Under the pieces are notes generated by a model. The model was given only the letters and a program-made list of their open reading frames with translations. It was not told the origin of the DNA and made no database searches. Made by a program: the position numbers and the translations under genes. From NCBI GenBank assembly GCA_020809705.1, contig CP085828.1:2666001-2730000 (forward strand): DNA of 64,000 nucleotides, given 5' to 3'. Positions 20,863 through 33,600 of the stretch are shown here, one piece after another. The first letter of the stretch is position 1, and each line of letters starts with the position of its first letter. The DNA comes from Calonectria ilicicola (lineage: Eukaryota > Ascomycota > Sordariomycetes > Hypocreales > Nectriaceae).

Positions 20863-22721
20863 TTACAGCTTGATGTTCTCTCTCTTGCGGACTCGCCCAC
20901 CAAACTTGTAGATCAGGGCAGGAATGGGGATGAGGGCCACAGCAATGAAGCCCAGGAGGGAGTTGCCCCAGCCCACTCCCAGGGCATCGTACATCTGGGG
21001 GCCCGCAAGGGGAAGAAACGCGGCAACTACACTACGCATGACGGAAAACGCGGCGAGGGCACTGGCGGCGTACTGGGAGTAGGCGTCTACTAGGTATGCC
21101 TGCATGGGCAGCCAGATGCCCACGATGCCCAGACCAAAGGGGACAATGCCAATGACGGGGACGATCCAATGGACGGCGCGGTCAGCGGACCACCCGTACC
21201 AGAAAAACGTCATAGGCAGCAAAAAAGTGAAGTAAATGCAGTCTGGGAGGCGCATCTCAGGCTCGTAAACGCCACCGTTGGCCTTGGTCATGCGGACTAC
21301 AGTCTTGTCGGACATCACCGAGAAGATGCCCAGGCCTGCCATGTAGCCGATGAGCAGCGTCAGGTAGACAATGCCCGTGATGCCAATGGACCAACCATAG
21401 CTCCCCTGGAACACCATGGGGATGGTGTTGAAGAGCAAGTACAAGCAGCCGTAGGCGAAGGCAATATACAGGGAGAGACTGAACACTATAGCTGAACCAA
21501 AGAGCAAGCGGATGGGGCGTGTAAGACCATTGACAATGATCTGACGTCTTGAGAGGTTCACAGCGTTGGGGTCAACGTAGCAGCTTCGAAGTTCTGGACG
21601 GTTGAGCTCCTTACGGAGGCGCTCAGTCTTTCTTCGAATAAGGACGTGGTGGTTTGTCTCACGGTTTAGGAAAACCATAAATGTGACGACAATGGTGGCT
21701 GGGATAAAAGTAATCCAGCTTACCCAGCGCCAACCGATGGTTTCTGAGACAAACCCGCTAATTACAGGAGCACAAGATGGACCAAACATGGGGCCCAGCA
21801 TCCATATAGTCATGGCTCGACCACGCTCGCTGACGGGGAACATGTCGGCGATAATGGCACCGCCAATGGTCTGGCAGGCGGAGCCACCGAGGCCACACAT
21901 GAAACGGAAGAAGATGAGACTGCCAAGTGACGGGGCAAGGGCACATCCGATGAGCCAGGCGCAAAAGAAGGCGTTGGAAGAGGTGATGATGATGTTGCGG
22001 CCATAAATCTCAGAGAGCGGAGAGAGGAAAAGAGGACCAACAGCATATCCGAGTAGGAAGATGCTGACTGGCATGGAAGCCACCGTGATACTATTTTCCC
22101 CAAAATCCTTCGCGACGTATGTGATGGCGGGGGCGAGGATAGATGAGGCAAAGGGGGTCATGAAAGTGATTGCAGAGAGGAGGCTCGTTAAGAGCCACTT
22201 GCGACCACGCGGGAAATTGAGGGGATGTTCCGGATCATGCTGCGATTCCCAACCAACGATGCCGTTGTCAAGGTCCATGACTGGGATGACAGGTGGGGGC
22301 AACTTTTCCTTCGTTTTGGACTTAGATTTGGAGAGACGAGTTAGAATACTGCGATGCGTCTTTCGGCTCGCATTAGTCCTGCGAGTGTCAACTCGTTCAA
22401 TCTCAATTTCGTTTCCCTATAACCGTGGTTAGTAAAGTTATACACATTCTGCTGTAACCAGAACACAAAATCTTTTTTCTCTTTAGTTGAATGGATTATA
22501 TTTACCTCCTGTGCTTCGATATCAAAGTCTTCGTCGGGCGACTCGCTGCCTTCACCCTTCTCGTTATGGGCTTCATCTTTCTGAGCCTCCTCCTTTTCAG
22601 ATCTTGTAGGGCTTGGCAAGATGGTAGTTTCTCTATCTCCAACCACAGTGTTAGTGTCTGTATCTTCACCGGGAGCGACAACGACCGGCCCGGCATGTTC
22701 GTCGTTATTTACAGACACCAT
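20863..22721 (-). CDS. MFS transporter, DHA1-type drug:proton antiporter family
   Basis: Twelve-segment major facilitator likely exporting small organic compounds at the plasma membrane. Two exons, 22721-22506 and 22416-20863, with an 89-nt intron (GTAAAT donor, CTAAC branch), giving 589 residues. Exon 1 encodes a very acidic, disordered cytosolic N-terminus (SPDEDFDIEAQE). Exon 2 opens with a basic stretch and the DHA1-typical WESQHDPEHPLNFPRGRKW. The membrane domain includes motif A-like GPLFLSPLSEIYGRN after the second segment and motif C-like WMLGPMFGPSCAPVISGF in the fifth. The central loop carries RRKTERLRKELNRPE. Substrate cannot be read from sequence. ATG at 22721 is the first methionine; an upstream TTG extends the frame three codons only. 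Confidence 0.9.
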
Positions 22722-24849
22722 GGTGACCAATGAGAATCACTAGATGTGTAAGTGGTAGACCCGGGCGGCAATAACGAGCGCCAAGATTAAAGGGGGGGAC
22801 AAAGAGACGAAAAGCAGACTGAGTAGTTTTTCGTATTTGCGTTTGGCTCAAGACACAAAGAGTATAAGCACGGCTTAGTGGTGGGAGTGTGGTTCATTGG
22901 AATGGTGAGAGTGTGTGCGGAGAGATGTAAGCAGAACACTCAGCTCAGAACACGAGGGGATATGTAGGTAAACAAACCCATACTGAAAGCCCGAGGGGGG
23001 GACTAGAGGGGGGGGAAATAGGACCAAGCCGTTTAATAAATATGCCGAGGAAACAGCAGCACAAAATCTCCCAACATACATGCCACACGCTCGGCCGAAA
23101 CATCGCAGCGCCGGGAATAGTGAAGCCCCAGCCGACAATAGGATTATCTCCACTTATCTCCGGGGGGACATAGGATGGGCTTCAAGCCATGCAGCAGCCC
23201 ATGCGACACCACATCCCTCCCGTGGGCCATGGTAAATTCTTCTCTTCTTTAGTCTTGCTGCGGTCCCTAGCTCTCACAGGAAAAGAGGGGAAGACGGACC
23301 CACGCACCCGCTTGTAGATCTCGGCGGCGTGCCTAGGGTTAGCTCGTTGAGCCCACTGCTATCCAGCCCTTTCAGCATTAGTGCGTGATGAGTCGACTTG
23401 AGTAATACACGGAAATGGGTTGAGAGGTTGGAAAATTAGCCCCCCTTCAGAAGTTTGTGCCTTTTCGATTTGTCATGGCACTATGAAGGCGTCCGATCGG
23501 TTGACACGGCACAGTGGTGACAACATGGGCGCGGCGGACGCCCTTGGAGCTGACATGGATGGATCTAGTGTTGGGTCTGTTCGCCAAACGTACCAATGGA
23601 CTGGTGTGTCTGACGCATATCGAGATCCGAGCAGCATTAGGCTGAGGGCGGGGGCAGGGTGATTGGTGAGTTTGGTGAGGAGACGACACACACCTGCGGC
23701 CTTGGTCCGCGGACATGGGAGGATCACCGCGGTGAACTAGGCATTGCTGACCGACAAAAGCCATGCGAAGCGGCTTACTGGAGGGTGATGGGTCGAATGA
23801 CTTGCTTTTCTCTTTGGCGGCTCACTGTCGACTGAATGATTAAGATACGGACGGGAAATTATGGGCCCAGCCGCACGCTGTAAGATGAAGGAAAGGAAGA
23901 AAAAAACAAGGTGCGAAAACGTCAGTGCTGGCTCGCATATCGGCCGAGTTCATAACGTCGACAACATTGGCTGCCGAACCCGGCAGCCATGTTTGGGTCC
24001 ATTTCGAGTTTCCCGAGTCTTTGGAATTTCCCGTCCGTTGAGATTTGCTATTTTTATGTGCAGTCTAATCATTCCTCTCAAGTGCGACCAAACCAGGCAT
24101 ACATAATCAATCCTACGGGCGAGGGGGCTATTTGGCTGCTGCCCATCCGCCGACTGTCGATCATGATGCGGATGCAGAGGCGGACGAGGAGCGGATGCAA
24201 GCTCGATCCCACGCGTTCGGAATGCTACACTCGAGTTTGCGACATTCGAGTCTTGACACTTCTCCGCGCCGCACCGGGCCTCATATGAGTCTGGTTGTTC
24301 TATTCTCGCATTCTCGCACGCAAATGGTTGCAATGGGAGCAACACCAACTTGCGGGAGACGTCATCCACCCAGGCCGAATGCGGGTCGGCTCTTGGGCTT
24401 GGAATCGGGCAGGCTGTAAGGAGAAACCTCCGGCTTCGTTTCTAATTTTCCGCGCGTATTTGGCATATTTCGACGTCCTCGGAACCCAATCCTTGATCTC
24501 GTTGCGCGTCAAAATGTATAAAAGGTAGATGCTGAGTGCACGTGCTTCTGCCGCAGCCTGCCTCCACATGCCGACGCCATCTTCAACGTGTCACCTAACC
24601 AGGGCTGTCGCGGCGCTGCGCCTCTTTTCCTCTGCAACTCCAGTCACTCTCTTACAAACTGGCCGGTTTCACAACACCAGCACCAACACTTGACCGTGAC
24701 TTCACTCTTTCAAGCCCCATGACAATCCTTTCGCATTTCATGATGCATCATTGCTTGGCATAAGTCCCTTCATCGAATCCATCGCGGCATTCCTTTTCTT
24801 TTTTTAAACCACAAGGCCCACATCAGACCCTCCCCGTTCTGTCGCCATC
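22722..24849. other. Divergent intergenic region, MFS / ALG7
   Basis: 2.1 kb with no gene I can support. G-runs at 22785-22800 and 22990-23020, a TATAAAAG box at 24517-24524 and a C/T-rich leader before the ALG7 ATG. Confidence 0.4.
24517..24524 (+). promoter_or_regulatory. TATA box candidate of ALG7
   Basis: TATAAAAG 326 bp upstream of the ALG7 ATG. It would imply a long 5' leader, so support is weak. Confidence 0.25.
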
Positions 24850-26325
24850 ATGATAACCTCATCACCAACCGAGCTCTCCCGTACTGAGCTCATCACATTG
24901 CTTTCGCTATCCGCCGCCTCCATCGCTGTTCTTGCAAACACCTTCCAGGGCGATGGCGAACCCCTCATTGCTTCGCTCTCCCTCTCTCTCCTTGCCTTCT
25001 CCCTCAGCTATGCCATGATCCGCTGGCTGGGGCCTACTTTTATGCGTGCTGGGTTTCGAGGTCGCGACTTGAGCAAAACCCATCGTCCCGAAATTCCGGA
25101 GTGCATGGGCGCCATTTGTGCAGCCGTCTATCTCATCACCATCATCATATTCATTCCTTTCCCCTTCTACAAGGATATTGTCGCCGCTACAAGTGGTGGT
25201 GGAAATCGTGATGTCGTTGTTGAGCGAGAGCTTGTCAACCAGGGCCGCTTTCTACATCGTTTCCCTCACAATAAGGTATGACCCAATCAACCATATACAC
25301 ACCCAATTCCATCAGAGATTCTAATTTTGCTCTCTTGTCCGAAGCTTGCCTCATATCTCAGCGCTATTATCTCACTTCAGACCATAGCTCTTTTGGGTAT
25401 CGGTGATGATTTATTTGATATCCGTTGGCGCCACAAATGGTGGATTCCAGGTCTAGCTTCCATACCCATTCTCGTCATCTATTTTGTCGACTTTGACGTC
25501 ACCTCCATTGTCATTCCTGTCCAGCTCCAACCCTACCTTGGCGAGCTCCTTGACCTCGGCGCTCTCTACTACCTCTACATGGCCTGTGTGGCCATGTTTT
25601 GTCCCCAAAGCATCAATATGCTTGCGGGCATCAACGGCATTGAGGTCTCTCAATGTGTCGTTATCGCCCTGCTCCTTGCATTCAACGATTGCCTCTACCT
25701 TATGACTCCATACCCTCATCCTGCTACAGACTCTCACCTCTTCTCGCTCTACTTGCTGCTCCCCTGGATCGGTGTCTCCTGCGCATTGCTCTATCACAAC
25801 TGGTATCCCGCCAAGGTCTTTGTCGGCGACACCTACTGCTATTTTTCGGGCATGGTCTTCGCCGTTGTTGGTATCCTTGGCCACTTCTCCAAAACTCTCG
25901 GCCTCCTTCTCGTCCCGCAAATTTTCAACTTTCTATATTCTTGCCCCCAAATCTTCGGGCTTATCCCTTGCCCTCGCCACCGGCTGCCAAAATTCAACGC
26001 TCGAACTGGACTCCTAGAGCCATCGGTCACGCCTTGGAGCCCTGAACGCCAACCACACCCTCTATTGGGCCAAGCTTTGCACCTCCTCGCGAAGCTACAT
26101 CTCCTCAAAGTTACTACTGACAGTGAGGGCCGCTTTGTCGAGACTAGCAACTTTACCATTCTCAATCTATGGCTGGTATGGCGTGGCCCCTTGCGCGAGG
26201 ATCGCCTCGCTTGGGAGGTAACATTGTTGCAGCTTGTGGTTGGCCTATTTGGGTTGTTTGTTCGTCATCGTCTGGCCCTGCTCGTATTTAAGGAAGACAA
26301 TTGGGGCATTGCACGTCATGGGTAA
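24850..26325 (+). CDS. ALG7: UDP-GlcNAc:dolichyl-phosphate GlcNAc-1-phosphate transferase
   Basis: Transfers GlcNAc-1-P from UDP-GlcNAc to dolichyl phosphate, the first step of lipid-linked oligosaccharide synthesis on the ER membrane and the target of tunicamycin. Exons 24850-25275 and 25345-26325 with a 69-nt intron (GTATGA donor), 468 residues, close to the yeast length of 448. About ten hydrophobic segments. Family hallmarks: LSKTHRPEIPECMGAICAA after the second segment, LLGIGDDLFDIRWRHKWW (Asp pair binding Mg2+ and substrate), the loop AGINGIEVSQCVVIALLLAF, and KVFVGDTYCYFSGMVFAVVG. The large final cytosolic loop CPRHRLPKFN followed by sites in TGLLEPS is eukaryote-typical. Convergent with SET3. 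Confidence 0.95.
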
Positions 26326-27083
26326 AACTCCCCAATGAGAGTCGGGAGGAAGAAATGAAGAGAAACAGAGGAGGCAGAAGAGAAAACAAGAACAGAACGA
26401 ACTGTACCATGTCAGATAGAAATGATACCCCCACGGCATAATTGGATGTTACTCCAGCCGGTTATTAGGCCGAACAGATTTTGCACGCTTTGTTCACAAT
26501 TAGAAGCCGTTTGCTTACGGATGGCAATACATCCATTGAAGTTCTCCATTTTGATCATCTCGAGGCGTCTTGCATCGACTTGGTCCTACAAAAGGTTACC
26601 GTCGTGCCCTAGAAATACAAGAAAACTGTCAAAACAAGAGTTCGGCGACTCAGGGTAGTCATCCCTCCTTAGTTCCATTCCGCATCCCAACCGTCCACAC
26701 CAGGGTATAACCCCGACAACGTAAATAAATAAATAAAAACATTCGACTCAACGTCTTGCATTCATTGACCGCACATGGACACAAATGGGTGCCAGAACAA
26801 AAAAAAAAAAAGTGCAGTGTCAGAAAAACCAGTGCAACATGAGAAGATTCATGGTCCAATCGACGTCTTCCACACATACGCTATTCCGTGCTATCCGAGC
26901 GCCCACTTCCATGTTTCCGTATCTTTCTCCAAACGCCAAATAGGGGTGTCGTCCGACATACCAGCCACTTTATAAGAATAGCAAAACTCCGGGCTTTTGA
27001 TTCCACCCAGTCGAATCATCCCAAGAAAGTAACAAAGAAAATACAATCAAACGCGATAATATACGTACAGAAACTTCGTACAG
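26326..27083. other. Convergent intergenic region, ALG7 / SET3
   Basis: No gene. A-rich and AT-rich stretches (26720-26740, 26799-26811) fit two 3' UTRs and polyadenylation regions. Confidence 0.5.
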
Positions 27084-29837
27084 TTATAAAGGACCAGTCG
27101 TTGTCGGGGCAGTTGTAGAAGGCATCATATTCTCGCCGGATTTTTCCATAGACGGTGAGTCCAGGATAATGTCGACCTTGGTGTCTTCTGGGCTTGAAAG
27201 GCTTGCCTTCACCAAAGCACTCCCACCTGAGATTTTACCAGCTGCCTTGTTCATCCTGCTCTTGGTGTAGTCACTTAGACTCAATTTCTTTTTAATTGGG
27301 CTGGGGTGGGCGGCAATTCCATTCACTGCAGCTGGTGTGAACGGACTGGGAAGACTACCGTTTGACACGGGCGACTGAGCTGTTGGTCCTGTTGCCGACT
27401 GAGGTGTAGTTGCATTTTGGATTGCAAGTCCGGGATTATCGAAAGCTGGAACTGGTGGCAGTTGCACACGCAGATCTGGCGTTTTCACCTTTTTTGGCGA
27501 TGCAGGTGCATCATTGGTTGATGCTTCGCTAATAAGAGTGATAGAAGCTGCCAGGGGAACCTCTACAGTGACAGGGTCATCACTCTGTGATAGTGGCGAA
27601 GGCAACTCGGGTTCTGATTCCGCAACGGCAGGCTTCTGCTCTATTGGTAGGTCAAGTTCCATATCTGTAACACCAGAGTCTGGAGCAGTGAGTGATTTCC
27701 TGCGGCGGTCCTGGTCTTCGTTTCGATATTTGTGGCGGTTATTCAGCAATCGTCTTGAAAGAGATATGATCCTCTTCCTTGGTCGAGGAGATTCTTTCGG
27801 CTCACTGTACCATTCGCCTTCAACCGGATCGGTCTGCACGCTTGCATCGCAGTAAGTTACTTTGGGAGCGGTAGATGATCGACGCGATCGAGATACGGAC
27901 TCCATGTTGGGCATGGAAGCTTTGTAAGGAAATTGAGGAGAGCTGGAGCTTGCTGGTGAGCCAGACTTGCTCCTGCAAGTCCCCGAGTCCACATAGTATC
28001 CTTGGGATGCTATGGATCCGTGACGTCCCTTCGATTTCGATGAAACAGACACATTGGTGCCGTCTGACACACGTTTCTTCTTGCGCGGGGGTTGTTGTTG
28101 TTCCATACGGCGGAAAGAATCCTCAACCATAGCAACTTTCCGCTTGTCGCGATCGGTTGGCTCAGTTAGAATACCAAGCTGGTCAAAAGATCCTTGTCGT
28201 AGAGGGGTAAGATCTCGGCTGGGGGGTTTGCTACGTGATGACCCAGAAACAGACCTTCCATCTTGATCAGGGCCATCCTCTAAATGGCTTTCACTAGCGG
28301 CTCGGCTGTTACTAATCTGACCCGTGCTCGTGGGTGACAGTGCCTGAGTCTTAGGCTTCCGCTGCTGCTTTTTCTTTGTCTGGGAACGGGGTTGAGTCTT
28401 GCCAAACAAATATTGTCGGTGAAATCGGGCGAAGGCGCAGTTGTTCTCCAAGTCGCAAGCGCAGCCACCGTATTCGGATAGTATTCGGTCAATCCAATTG
28501 GAAATAGACGAGTATTCCGTTTCATCAGGGACCGATTCGCCTTGGACAGGCAGATCCTCTTCATTGAGCCCGAGCAGATTCAACCATCGCGCATCGATGC
28601 TTTTGTCTAATCGAAAATCCCACGGAAGTGTGATTTGTTCGTTGGCTGGAATGTAGCGATCGCTTACAATCCAGAAATGATATTCGGATCCGCCGGAAAG
28701 GTAGGTGTCCAACTGAGCGTTGGGCTTACAGCTCCGACGCACATACCGAGCGAGCGAGCCTTCTAGCCTCGTGTCGATATAAAGAGGGAGAGTAGGGTGA
28801 AAGAAGACAAATGGGAGAGGTGATGAAAGATCAGCCCAAAGGTTCGCTGGATCAGAGCAATAGTCTGTTTGAAATCCTATTGCGCCGTTCAATTCAATAA
28901 GAGGCACATCTTTTTCAATTGGGCCAGTGGAGTTGAGAAATCGCCAGCGAACAGATTTGCCGTCTTCAATCGACCGAGTCGCATCTTTTACCTCGAGTCG
29001 AGGCTTCTTGGACTCGATATCGGCGGGTTCCGTCTGGAAGACTTCTGAAGGTGTTCGACCAACCTCATTTCTCATCGTATTCGGGTCGCGAAGCCATCGA
29101 GAAAGTGCTGTGGGGATAGCCAGGCTGGCAAAAGCGTTGTTGTGGGCGTCAGGCACATCCTTGGCTGTATATAAATCACAAAACCCTTGCGAGTAATGAT
29201 GAATTTGAAAGTCTTCGGGGAGGTCGGGTGGAGTAGTGGCAGGGCTTGGAGGGTGGGTAGGATTTGATCGACCGTTTCCGTAAGAGGGGCTTCGCTTCGT
29301 GTGTTGCGAACTTACGGATTGTGATGGTCGGTGAGCAGATTTGGCTTTCTTGGGAGGATGGGGATGATCGTTCGGGAGACCATGCTTGCCAGCGTCGGCA
29401 TGGCCGTTCACTTGCAAGTCGTTTGGCTTCGCTTTCTTTCGGTGACTCTTTGAGGGAGGGCGTTTAGCTTTCTTGTCTAGTACCTGCTCTTCAGCAGCAC
29501 TTCTGAGACGTAGAGTTCTCTCGATGGCTTTTTGACGGTCGAGGGGACGGGGTTTGCACTCTGCGCAGGAGTGAGCAAAGTCCTCGCTAATGGCCTCGTC
29601 TCGGTTGTCTGGATAGAAGCAGTCAATATGCTGCCATGTGTCGCATGTATCACAGTAGATCGTGTTTCCATCATCGTCAGAAAAATTGCAAATGCACTTA
29701 ATGGTGTAGGGCTCCTCTTCTGCTACCTCAACCGTCTGGGGGACGTCTTCTTTGACCGTCACGCCGATTGGTGTGGGAGGGACGCTCTGACTAGCAGCCA
29801 CGGGCTGTGTCGACAGCTGCGTCGGCTTGTCTGTCAT
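27084..29837 (-). CDS. SET3: Set3-type PHD finger and SET-domain chromatin protein
   Basis: Single-exon gene, 917 residues. The PHD finger is at about 48-94 with complete C4HC3 ligands (C48, C50, C62, C65, H70, C73, C91, C94; IYCDTCDTWQHIDCFYP), expected to read methylated H3K4. A SET domain follows at about 290-430, with the substrate/cofactor-side motif VRRSCKPNAQLDTYL and EYHFWIVSDRYIPANEQITL. A post-SET-like Cys cluster GGCACDLENNCAFARFHRQ comes just after. Yeast Set3 is the scaffold of the Set3C histone deacetylase complex and has no shown methyltransferase activity; the same is inferred here. The region between PHD and SET is basic (KRPPSKSHRKKAKPND); the C-terminal 400 residues are Ser/Pro-rich and probably disordered. 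Start ATG 29837 gives MTDKPTQLST before the PHD. Confidence 0.9.
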   Translation of the reverse strand: MTDKPTQLSTQPVAASQSVPPTPIGVTVKEDVPQTVEVAEEEPYTIKCICNFSDDDGNTIYCDTCDTWQHIDCFYPDNRDEAISEDFAHSCAECKPRPLDRQKAIERTLRLRSAAEEQVLDKKAKRPPSKSHRKKAKPNDLQVNGHADAGKHGLPNDHPHPPKKAKSAHRPSQSVSSQHTKRSPSYGNGRSNPTHPPSPATTPPDLPEDFQIHHYSQGFCDLYTAKDVPDAHNNAFASLAIPTALSRWLRDPNTMRNEVGRTPSEVFQTEPADIESKKPRLEVKDATRSIEDGKSVRWRFLNSTGPIEKDVPLIELNGAIGFQTDYCSDPANLWADLSSPLPFVFFHPTLPLYIDTRLEGSLARYVRRSCKPNAQLDTYLSGGSEYHFWIVSDRYIPANEQITLPWDFRLDKSIDARWLNLLGLNEEDLPVQGESVPDETEYSSISNWIDRILSEYGGCACDLENNCAFARFHRQYLFGKTQPRSQTKKKQQRKPKTQALSPTSTGQISNSRAASESHLEDGPDQDGRSVSGSSRSKPPSRDLTPLRQGSFDQLGILTEPTDRDKRKVAMVEDSFRRMEQQQPPRKKKRVSDGTNVSVSSKSKGRHGSIASQGYYVDSGTCRSKSGSPASSSSPQFPYKASMPNMESVSRSRRSSTAPKVTYCDASVQTDPVEGEWYSEPKESPRPRKRIISLSRRLLNNRHKYRNEDQDRRRKSLTAPDSGVTDMELDLPIEQKPAVAESEPELPSPLSQSDDPVTVEVPLAASITLISEASTNDAPASPKKVKTPDLRVQLPPVPAFDNPGLAIQNATTPQSATGPTAQSPVSNGSLPSPFTPAAVNGIAAHPSPIKKKLSLSDYTKSRMNKAAGKISGGSALVKASLSSPEDTKVDIILDSPSMEKSGENMMPSTTAPTTTGPL

Positions 29838-30642
29838 AATCTGGTTTGGACCTCGCGAGGCGTGTTACGTCGGAGGGAATTGCGTGAAATGATTACTGTC
29901 GCGGTCTTTGGGGCATGACGACGCTTCCTAGGACGCGCGCCAGTGAGACCTGAAAGAGGCGCTGCGAACCAGGACAGACACCAACAGCCTCATACGGCAG
30001 GGTGATAGCAGTGTTGTCGTCTGGTCGAGGAGTCGCGAGCGTCGATGAGGGAGAGGTCGAGTGTCGTAGGAAACAGTGGCCGGGAAGGGTAGAGGGTGAG
30101 CGCGGTGGCGAGGGTGAAAAGCAATGCTGGCTGGTGGATGTAACGGTTGTCTGGAGACGATGTACAGGGCGTGAACACGATTAGAGGGCGCGTTAAGGAC
30201 ACATTCGAGAGATTTGTGATTTCGCAAAACTCGTCGTGAGCTGTCACGATGAGACTGAGGGCGACCTGGAAGAACGAGTCGTGCGCGGGTGGGGAGTCGA
30301 GCGCGAGGCAAGTCGAGGAGGAAAAAAAGAGAAAAAAAAGTACGAGTATGAGACTACTCAGACACAATCTCAACGCAGGGCAGCGTGAGAGCAGAACCGA
30401 GGAAGAAGAACGAGAGAGGGGAAGGATCGTGGACTGCACGAAGAGTGAAGAATGGGTGCTAGGTGATGGGGGAGGAAGAATAATGGATGGGGAGAGCGCC
30501 AGGGCCGGGTGCTTTGCTACAAGACGGGTGCGGTACGGACCTGACCTGAGCAAACTGTCCTGGGGTTGGCTGCTCAGGCAAGGAGAAACGGTACGTACCC
30601 TTCGCACTTCGACCCTCGACCCTCGCCTCGACCCTCACCACA

Positions 30643-30666
30643 AGCACAGCACAGCACAGCACAGCA
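30643..30666. repeat. (AGCAC)4 microsatellite
   Basis: Four perfect AGCAC units plus AGCA, about 800 bp upstream of SET3. Confidence 0.9.
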
Positions 30667-33600
30667 AAGGGACACACGCTCACAGGCGCTCGTCCACACG
30701 CGCCTCAGTGGCAGACGGCAGTGGCAGTGATGGCAGACTGTAGCAGTGGCCACTGGGCCTCTAGCAGGTGCTTGGTGCTAGGGGGGGACGGGACAGGAAA
30801 AAAATCGCCCCCCCAAACAAGAGACAGAGACGAGACAGGACATAAAGAAAATATGGCGCTAAACCCAACCTTGAATGGCGGTGGATTGGAAATCTCACTA
30901 GTCATGGTGCAGGGCGCTTTTTCGGCCTGAGGCCACACCAAGGCCACGCGCGCCCACTGCAGGTGAGCCGCTGCCCACTGTCCCGGGCTAGGAGGGGGAG
31001 ATCGGGGGAGACAGTGAAATTGCGGACGGCGAGAGACACGAGCGGGAGGCCATGGGCGCTGGCAGGGGCGCTGACGAGCGGCTTCGAGGCTGGCGGAACC
31101 TGCTGGGAGCGAATGCGGTGTGATGGCCGTGAGGTGCCTAGGCAATGAAGATGAGATGGACTTTCCCGGAGAGCGATGCTTTGGAAGCAGGCAGGGCACT
31201 AGGGGAAAAGAGCTGGCCAAAAACACGGTATAATGGGAGCAAAGGGAGTCAGGAGGGGGCTTCACCAAGATTTTCAAAGCAAGTAACAACAACGCTGGCG
31301 GAGGAAAACCAGAGACTCGCCTGACCTGACCCCCATCATTTGCCCCCAACGAGGACTGACAACCCTGTGGCCGTTTTTGGTTCGTCGCCCGCCTCCATAA
31401 GCTCTAGTGGTCCTGTAGAAGACCCGGGATGATCCAGCCACGCAAGCTGTTTTGGCGCAAGCAGCTCATCGGCTGTGATTGGTGGGCTGTGGAGAGGGGA
31501 CCGCAAGTGGGAGGGTGTAAAATTGGCACCCGCCAGACCAAGTTGGCTTGGCTTGGCTCGGGCGACCCACCCTGGAGGCCGAGGCAACCGACTCACACTG
31601 TACGCCCCTACCTTGGCGTGCTCAGAGCATGGGACAGGCACGCACTCAGGTCCCGCAAGAGATGGCGATTGGCTGCGTCGACAGGGAACAAGCTTCCTGT
31701 CCTTGCGCGGTCCTTTGCTCTGGGGCTGTTGTTTTGCATTGAGCCTGGTAAGCCTGCCCACAGTGCGCAGTGGGAAAATCCGCGCACCCAGTGGGAAGCT
31801 AGATCATGGTTTCAGTGGGCAGCGAGATGCGTCGGCAGTGGTGGTGCACGGCGATGATGGGGGTCGCTCCATTACAACACCAGCGGGGGAAGGTGTTATG
31901 TACGTAGAACTACCCCCCCAAACAGCAACCTGGTGCGAATGGTACATGACAGTCACTCGTACCTCCTCCTCTTGTACTCGGAAATGTAAGGGAGGCCGCA
32001 ACGCAGCCTGCCATGGTCTGGATTCGTCTTCATCCAACCCGCCGTGTTTACGATTGTCTCTTACAGTTAGAAGGAGTCCTAACGTGCTCAGCTCCCACTA
32101 CCTACCTCTCTAGCTTGGATCCTATTCTATGTCTGTCCGGCCGAGCACTGTCTTCGTCTATTCTTAACCGGTTTCAACGTGGTCCCTGTGTCATGTCATT
32201 GTTGTGCTTAGCTTCGTATTTCAGAAGGGCCGTGGCTCACTCGCATTCACACTTCCGAGCTGCACACATGGACCTAACTCAGCACAGTGCTGCAGCCAAG
32301 GGGGGGTAATCTGCATGGCACAGAATGCAACCTGCTCAAAGCTTCTCCTCATTCACTTTGAAACCCCAAGAGACAAGGCTGTCTGTGTGCCTCTGATGCC
32401 TGCTACATCACTCTTTTCAGTCCCCGTGATCATCAAACTCCATTCCCGCACCCCTCCCTTTCGGAGGGATAGCATTGCACATTATGCATCACAGATGTCG
32501 TGAACTTCACCCGTCATCAAACCTCTTGGATAAAAACCTTAGCTGTGCACCATTATATGACTCGAGTTGAATGGTCAATCCGACTACCGGAAGTGGGGAT
32601 CGTGTACTGGACGTGACCTCATGCCCTCCCAAACAAACACGTACAGTGCGACGCAATTTGGACTCACTTTGGGGAGTAGCTCATCATCTGCAGGTGGTAC
32701 TACATGGGGCATCCCTGTCCCGTTGTGGACTGTGATTGATGAGGCCAGCATGGCAAATGCAAAGGACAGGCTAGTCTGCTACAATTCCCATCCTACTTGC
32801 TCGCGACCTCAGAGGCGACATTCTTTAGCCAATGACGCGACGAGCGCACTGTACCGGCTTTATTTAGTCCTCATGCCCTCCTCCTTAGCCCCCCACAAGG
32901 ATTGTGACGTCTCACCATTCATATTCCCCCTATGCGCTGGTAATTGGTCATCGCTTCAAGGGTACTTTCCCCTGGCGCCGGTGGGGAACGCCCTAAAAGT
33001 TACCACTCAGCATCAAACCTTGTTGTGGCGACAGGGCTCGGCTCTCCCCGATTCCGCATCGATGCCAACGCCTCATCCTTCTTCATGGCCACCGACAAGC
33101 AGTAGTCCACAATGAAAGACAAAATCAAAAATTGCACTGCCTATGGCCCAGAAGGGCAATAGAGAATGGAACGACACCACGATGTGCAATGCAGGCCCTC
33201 CAAACTAAACTCCCCCCTTTGTGATCGAGGGAGTTCCCAGTAAGGTAAGTATGGAGAGGAAAGGAAAGAGGCCTGAAATGGACGGTCGGGCGAGGGAGCT
33301 TTTATACCTACAGGACCATTGGTCCGTGCGCCCTTTTTTGTCGGAGATGGTGCATGAGGGAGACGCTCATCTCTCCACCTTGACTTGCTGCCTGGCCGCT
33401 ATGAACCACAATCTACTCCAAGTTCGGAGCACAGCTCTGAGACGCACCTTTCTGCGGTTGCTATCATATATGCATTATGTATGCAAATAATTTTATAATC
33501 TCAAGTGCTCCCCAGTGCCATGTTATCCTCGCTGCCATAACATGCTAGTCCCTTCTGATCAATGCTCAATGCAAACAAGAAACTTGTATAGTTTAGTATT

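Noticed and set aside
29990..30607. 205-codon minus-strand open frame upstream of SET3
   Set aside because: Lies in the C/T-rich SET3 leader; Ser/Leu/Pro composition is expected from a pyrimidine tract.
31475..32113. 212-codon plus-strand open frame in the 4.8 kb gap
   Set aside because: Trp/Arg/Gly/Ser-rich with no motif; overlaps other open frames, as expected in GC-rich DNA.
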